A DNA stretch of 9,923 nucleotides from Bacillota bacterium (GTDB lineage Bacteria > Bacillota_I > Bacilli_A > RFN20 > CAG-826). This document shows, one piece after another, positions 7,823 to 9,923 of the stretch (position 1 is its first letter; each line of letters begins with the position of its first letter). The stretch spans positions 2,544-12,466 of the forward strand of contig DOQE01000105.1 of the NCBI GenBank assembly GCA_003512585.1, given 5' to 3'. A model generated the notes under the pieces. The model was not told where the DNA came from. It saw only the letters and a program-made list of their open reading frames with translations, and searched no databases. The translations under genes were made by a program, and so were the position numbers.

Positions 7823-8648
7823 AAAGGCATCCATGCCATCTCTTTCGACTTGTATTGAAAAGTTTTCTCAAGAAGACGTTATTGCCGTTATGGAGAAGGA
7901 GTATCAAGCCGCTCCTGCTAGATTAATTCCGACTTCTTTAATCGATGATACTAGATTTATAAAAGATGTCGTTTTGTCTTCCGATACTATTAATTCATTT
8001 GCATCCGGTTTAAAAGAAAAAGGATTTTATAATCCTCTAATAGTTAGACCAAATGGCGAAAGGTTTGAACTTATTTTAGGTAGAAAAAGGTTTTTTGGGG
8101 CTAAGAAAGCTGGAATATTGTCTTTGCCATGCGTAGTAAATGATGTTGGAGACGAAGAAATGCTTTTGATGCTTTTGGCCGATACTAGGGATAACCGTTC
8201 ATCTAATGTCTTGGAAATGGCTTTGGTTTGCAATGCGCTTTCTTCTATGTTTGGCTATACGCAAAAGACATTGGCGGAATTATCTCATTTTTCTAGAAGC
8301 CAAATTACAAATATATTAAGGATATTGTCTTTGCCTGATAATGCAAAAAATGATATTTGCTTAGGAAAATTATCATATGGGCAAGCTAGGACATTAACTT
8401 CTTTAAAAGGCAGGCAACTCGAATACGCCTATAAAAAAATAGTGGACTCTAATATGTCGGTTAGAGAAAGCGAGCAATTAGTCCGTTCTATTTTAAAAAG
8501 AGAAGATTTGCATAGTGATGAAGTTATGATAAATGTTTCTGGGTTAGTTTCTTTTTCTATTAAAAATAAGAGTGTTTCCTTTGCTTTTAATTCGATAAAT
8601 GAAAGGGATCGTTTCTTAAATAATCTAAAAAATAATTATAAAAACTAA
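7809..8648 (+). CDS. parB: ParB/Spo0J-family partition protein with altered CTP motifs
   Basis: ParB proteins bind parS, load onto DNA as CTP-dependent clamps and stimulate ParA. The 279 residues match Spo0J (282). The N-terminal ParB fold is recognisable (KGFYNPLIVR, then FELIL...AGILSLP). The central helix-turn-helix is well kept (TLAELSHFSRSQITNILRILSLP region, 154-176), as is a C-terminal dimerisation segment (SFAFNSINERDRFLNNL). The nucleotide motifs are changed. The family GERRxRA is GRKRFFGA (91-98), and the ENxQR region aligns without gaps to D125-T126-R-D-N129; in Spo0J numbering E78 is Arg, E111 Asp, N112 Thr and R115 Asn. The NPxQPR motif near the N-terminus is also missing. Position after parA says ParB; a Noc-like role is possible. 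No canonical parS (core CACGTG) is in the window. Family assignment is firm, CTP dependence doubtful. Confidence 0.87.
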   Translation: MKKDKKASMPSLSTCIEKFSQEDVIAVMEKEYQAAPARLIPTSLIDDTRFIKDVVLSSDTINSFASGLKEKGFYNPLIVRPNGERFELILGRKRFFGAKKAGILSLPCVVNDVGDEEMLLMLLADTRDNRSSNVLEMALVCNALSSMFGYTQKTLAELSHFSRSQITNILRILSLPDNAKNDICLGKLSYGQARTLTSLKGRQLEYAYKKIVDSNMSVRESEQLVRSILKREDLHSDEVMINVSGLVSFSIKNKSVSFAFNSINERDRFLNNLKNNYKN

Positions 8649-8687
8649 TACACGTCCTAACTATTTTTAAAATTTTATTTATTAATA

Positions 8688-8715
8688 TTCCAAGTTAAAA
8701 ATCTAGATATATAAT
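8688..8715 (+). promoter_or_regulatory. Probable promoter of the FMN riboswitch-ribU unit
   Basis: TATAAT at 8710-8715 sits 16 bases after a weak TTCCAA (8688-8693). The predicted transcription start (about 8719-8722) falls at the first bases of aptamer helix P1, so the riboswitch would be the very 5' end of the RNA. The 70 bases after parB are AT-rich and contain no GC-rich terminator hairpin, so parAB read-through could also enter the riboswitch. Confidence 0.5.
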
Positions 8716-8718
8716 AAT

Positions 8719-8830
8719 GTTGCTTCAGGGCGACGATAATTACGTCGACTGGCGGTATAGCCCGCAAGCTAAATAGCATGAATCGGTGAAACTCCGATGC
8801 CAACGGTAAAGTCCGGATGAAAGAAGGAAC
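8719..8830 (+). ncRNA. FMN riboswitch aptamer (RFN element)
   Basis: This is the six-helix FMN-sensing aptamer found before riboflavin synthesis and transport genes. P1 is closed by GTTGCTTC (8719-8726) with GAAGGAAC (8823-8830), with one mismatch. P2 is CGACG/CGTCG (8731-8735 with 8743-8747). The conserved core follows: ACTGGCGGTATAGCCCGC, then ATCGG/CCGAT (8782-8786 with 8794-8798) flanking TGAAACT, then CCAACGGTAAAGTCCGGATGA. These are the hallmark GGCGGT, AGCCCGC, GGTGAAA and AGTC-GGATG blocks of the family. FMN binding should stabilise P1 and let the downstream hairpin form, switching ribU off. Confidence 0.96.
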
Positions 8831-8840
8831 ATGTGCTTTC

Positions 8841-8869
8841 GCCTCCCTGATTTTTTTGGAGGCTTTTTT
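8841..8869 (+). terminator. Riboswitch expression hairpin: terminator that also masks the ribU ribosome site
   Basis: GCCTCC (8841-8846) pairs with GGAGGC (8858-8863), closing an 11-base loop, and is followed by six Ts (8864-8869). This is an intrinsic terminator 10 bases after P1. The right arm also contains the GGAGG (8858-8862) that serves ATG 8871. TCAGGG (8725-8730), at the P1-P2 boundary, is perfectly complementary to CCCTGA (8845-8850) and could be an antiterminator that breaks both P1 and the hairpin; this pairing is a hypothesis and only overlaps the left arm by two bases. Confidence 0.85.
8858..8862 (+). promoter_or_regulatory. ribU ribosome binding site within the terminator stem
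   Basis: GGAGG is 8 bases before ATG 8871 and decides that start. The in-frame ATG at 8817 lies in the conserved GGATGA of the aptamer and has no ribosome site. Confidence 0.8.
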
Positions 8870-8870
8870 A

Positions 8871-9578
8871 ATGACTTTATATTCTTATTTCGCCCTTATT
8901 ATTTTCACTTTCCTTTTGATTTTTACCTTTCGAGTTTATTTTCTTTTTTTTGGGAAAACTGAATTTAATCCAGTTAAATTTATAGCTAGGGTGGCTATTT
9001 TTGGAGCCATTAGTAGTATTTTATATGTTGTCCCGTTTTTTAATTTCCAATTGCCTTTTGTCCCACCTTTTCTTTCGATTCATTTCGATGAGATACCTGC
9101 CTTTGTTTGCGGGTTTGCCTATGGTCCAATTTCTGGAATTGCCGTATTGGCTATTAAAACTATTGTTAAATTGCCTTTTTCTTCTTCTTTATGCGTTGGG
9201 GAATTTGGCGATTTTCTTTTATCTTCCATTTATGTTGGTGCCGCTACTTTTATATATTCAAAAAAAAGGAATTTAAAAGGAGTAGGGCTAGGTTTTTTAA
9301 TTTCTTCTTTTGTTCAAATAGGTTGTGCCTTGCTTGTTAATGTCTATGCTTTGATTCCTTTTTATTTATGGATGCTAAAAATAGAACCTATGGCGATGTT
9401 AGGGATAATGAATAAGGCAAATCCTTTAATTGTTGATATTAAGTGGAGTTATGGATTATTGGCTGTTGTGCCTTTCAACGCTATTAAGGATATTTTGGTT
9501 ATAATAATTACTTTTATCGTCTATCGTTCGATTCACGTTTTTTTACGTTTTACGCCCAAAAAGAAAACTCGGCCATAG
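8871..9578 (+). CDS. ribU: RibU, riboflavin-binding S component of an ECF transporter
   Basis: RibU is the membrane substrate-capture subunit that works with the shared energy-coupling module (EcfA, EcfA' and EcfT, not in this window) to import riboflavin. The 235 residues are strongly hydrophobic, with about six to seven membrane helices. The family features are FVPPFLSIHFDEIPAFV, FAYGPISGIAVLAIKTIVKLP and GEFGDFLLSS, and the C-terminal VPFNAIKDILVIIITF. It is somewhat longer than common RibU proteins (about 190-210): an extra hydrophobic segment (residues 3-27) precedes the core, and a basic tail KKKTRP ends it, probably in the cytoplasm. The upstream FMN riboswitch supports the substrate call and suggests that the cell scavenges riboflavin. 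No riboflavin synthesis gene is nearby. The TAG stop lies in the loop and stem edge of the downstream terminator. Confidence 0.92.
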   Translation: MTLYSYFALIIFTFLLIFTFRVYFLFFGKTEFNPVKFIARVAIFGAISSILYVVPFFNFQLPFVPPFLSIHFDEIPAFVCGFAYGPISGIAVLAIKTIVKLPFSSSLCVGEFGDFLLSSIYVGAATFIYSKKRNLKGVGLGFLISSFVQIGCALLVNVYALIPFYLWMLKIEPMAMLGIMNKANPLIVDIKWSYGLLAVVPFNAIKDILVIIITFIVYRSIHVFLRFTPKKKTRP

Positions 9579-9585
9579 CCGAGTT
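9566..9585. terminator. Shared terminator of ribU and the ferredoxin gene
   Basis: AACTCGGC (9566-9573) pairs perfectly with GCCGAGTT (9578-9585) around the loop CATA. On the - strand it is followed by TTC and then five Ts (down to 9558), so it is a good terminator for the ferredoxin gene, whose stop is 17 bases upstream. On the + strand the tail (TAATCT) is poor in U, so it is weaker for ribU. The ribU stop codon (9576-9578) lies inside the hairpin. Confidence 0.85.
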
Positions 9586-9602
9586 AATCTAGTCTCGATA
9601 GC

Positions 9603-9782
9603 TTAGTCTTCAATAGCTTGGACTGGGCAATTTGCAACAGCATCATCGACACTGGCATCATCGCCTTCGGCTATTGCAACGGCTTTTCCTTCATCGTTAA
9701 ATTCAAAAATTTCAGGATGGCTGCCAACGCATAACCCACATCCGATGCAAATTTCATCATTAACTTTTGCTTTTTTTGCCAT
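9603..9782 (-). CDS. Ferredoxin with one 4Fe-4S cluster
   Basis: This is a small cytosolic electron carrier of 59 residues. The cluster ligands are C12, C15 and C18 in EICIGCGLC plus C52 in NCPVQAIED, the pattern of single-cluster ferredoxins such as that of Thermotoga maritima. The second cluster of clostridial 2[4Fe-4S] ferredoxins is absent. H22 occupies the place of a Cys that forms a disulfide in some relatives. The protein is acidic in its second half, usual for ferredoxins. ATG 9782 is chosen because GGAGG (9790-9794) is 7 bases upstream; an in-frame extension to 9836 runs through the promoter and is not credible. It converges on ribU and ends at their shared hairpin. The redox partner cannot be told from sequence. 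Confidence 0.95.
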   Translation of the reverse strand: MAKKAKVNDEICIGCGLCVGSHPEIFEFNDEGKAVAIAEGDDASVDDAVANCPVQAIED

Positions 9783-9789
9783 TATTTTT

Positions 9790-9794
9790 CCTCC
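9790..9794 (-). promoter_or_regulatory. Ribosome binding site of the ferredoxin gene
   Basis: On the - strand GGAGG stands 7 bases before ATG 9782, which fixes the start of the 59-residue protein. Confidence 0.8.
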
Positions 9795-9807
9795 ACTAGG
9801 TATGCTT

Positions 9808-9836
9808 ATTATATGAACGAAATTCCTTATAAGCAA
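9808..9836 (-). promoter_or_regulatory. Ferredoxin promoter
   Basis: Read on the - strand, TTGCTT (9836-9831) and a perfect TATAAT (9813-9808) are separated by exactly 17 bases. Transcription would start near 9801, giving a leader of about 20 bases with the GGAGG site in it. No operator repeat is evident over the promoter. Confidence 0.7.
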
Positions 9837-9923
9837 CCATGCAAAATGATTTAAAAAAGTTAATTAAAATTAATATAATTAATTTAATTTCGCAAATTAA
9901 GTCTTTTTAATTGCTTCTAGTGG
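9837..9923. other. AT-rich edge without a gene
   Basis: This stretch is almost entirely A and T, with interleaved TTAAT/ATTAA blocks at about 9860-9890 that are close to palindromic, and a TATAAT on the + strand at 9874-9879 with no convincing -35. A 23-codon + strand frame (9839-9910) has no ribosome site. No DnaA box of the TTATCCACA type is seen. It may hold a divergent promoter for a gene beyond the right edge. Confidence 0.4.

Noticed and set aside
8649..8718. Replication origin (DnaA boxes) after parB
   Set aside because: The stretch is AT-rich but contains no TTATCCACA-like boxes, despite origin-linked genes nearby.
6300..8720. parS sites near parAB
   Set aside because: No CACGTG core occurs; the nearest strings (CACGTC at about 2666, 5317 and 8651) lack the palindrome.
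9001..9276. 91-codon + strand frame inside ribU
   Set aside because: It is another frame of ribU and hydrophobic only because the underlying DNA is T-rich; no ribosome site.
9783..9836. Ferredoxin start at 9836
   Set aside because: The extension runs through the ribosome site and the -35/-10 promoter; ATG 9782 gives a normal ferredoxin N-terminus.
9839..9910. 23-codon + strand frame near the right edge
   Set aside because: No ribosome site, composition of random AT-rich DNA (mostly Lys, Ile, Asn), and overlap with the ferredoxin -35 flank.
1..9923. Mobile element, CRISPR array or tRNA genes
   Set aside because: No transposase or integrase motifs, terminal inverted repeats, regularly spaced repeats or cloverleaf-like sequences were seen.

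Overview
This 9.9 kb window is a dense, AT-rich stretch of bacterial chromosome. It reads as a low-GC Bacillota relative, probably a small-genome lineage in or near the Bacilli/Erysipelotrichia/Mollicutes-like branches. The evidence is the sufC-sufD-sufS-sufU-sufB order with a SufU scaffold, the mnmG-rsmG-parA-parB block, the strong AGGAGG-type ribosome sites, and riboflavin import under an FMN riboswitch. TGA is a true stop (sufS, sufU and mnmG end with it) and tryptophan is TGG, so this is not a code-4 mycoplasma. The exact taxon is inference.

Region 1 (1-4448) is a SUF iron-sulfur cluster assembly operon on the + strand. sufC is cut by the left edge, followed by an unusually short sufD, then sufS, sufU and sufB. 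SufS draws sulfur from cysteine, SufU accepts it, and the SufBCD ATPase scaffold builds the cluster. Region 2 (4448-7023) continues without a gap into mnmG (tRNA wobble-uridine modification) and rsmG (16S rRNA methylation). From sufD to rsmG each gene overlaps the next by 1-17 bases, so this looks like one transcript.

Region 3 (7034-8648) is the chromosome-partition pair parA-parB. parA has a TATAAT box so close to its ATG, with no ribosome site, that a leaderless transcript is plausible. ParA has all its ATPase motifs, but ParB has lost the residues that define CTP binding and hydrolysis in this family.

Region 4 (8688-9585) is a self-contained riboflavin uptake unit: promoter, FMN aptamer, a hairpin that is both an intrinsic terminator and a mask over the ribosome site, and ribU. 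It ends at a terminator hairpin that contains the ribU stop codon and also serves the convergent ferredoxin gene. Region 5 (9603-9923) is a 59-residue single-cluster 4Fe-4S ferredoxin on the - strand with a recognisable promoter, then an AT-rich edge without a gene. A ferredoxin and a cluster-assembly operon in one window is consistent with an anaerobic, iron-sulfur-dependent metabolism.

No tRNA, rRNA, insertion sequence, CRISPR array or phage gene is visible, and no intergenic gap exceeds 300 bases. No wholly new system is evident. The strongest leads are the altered ParB nucleotide pocket, the minimal SufD, the suf-mnmG-rsmG linkage and the dual-acting riboswitch hairpin.
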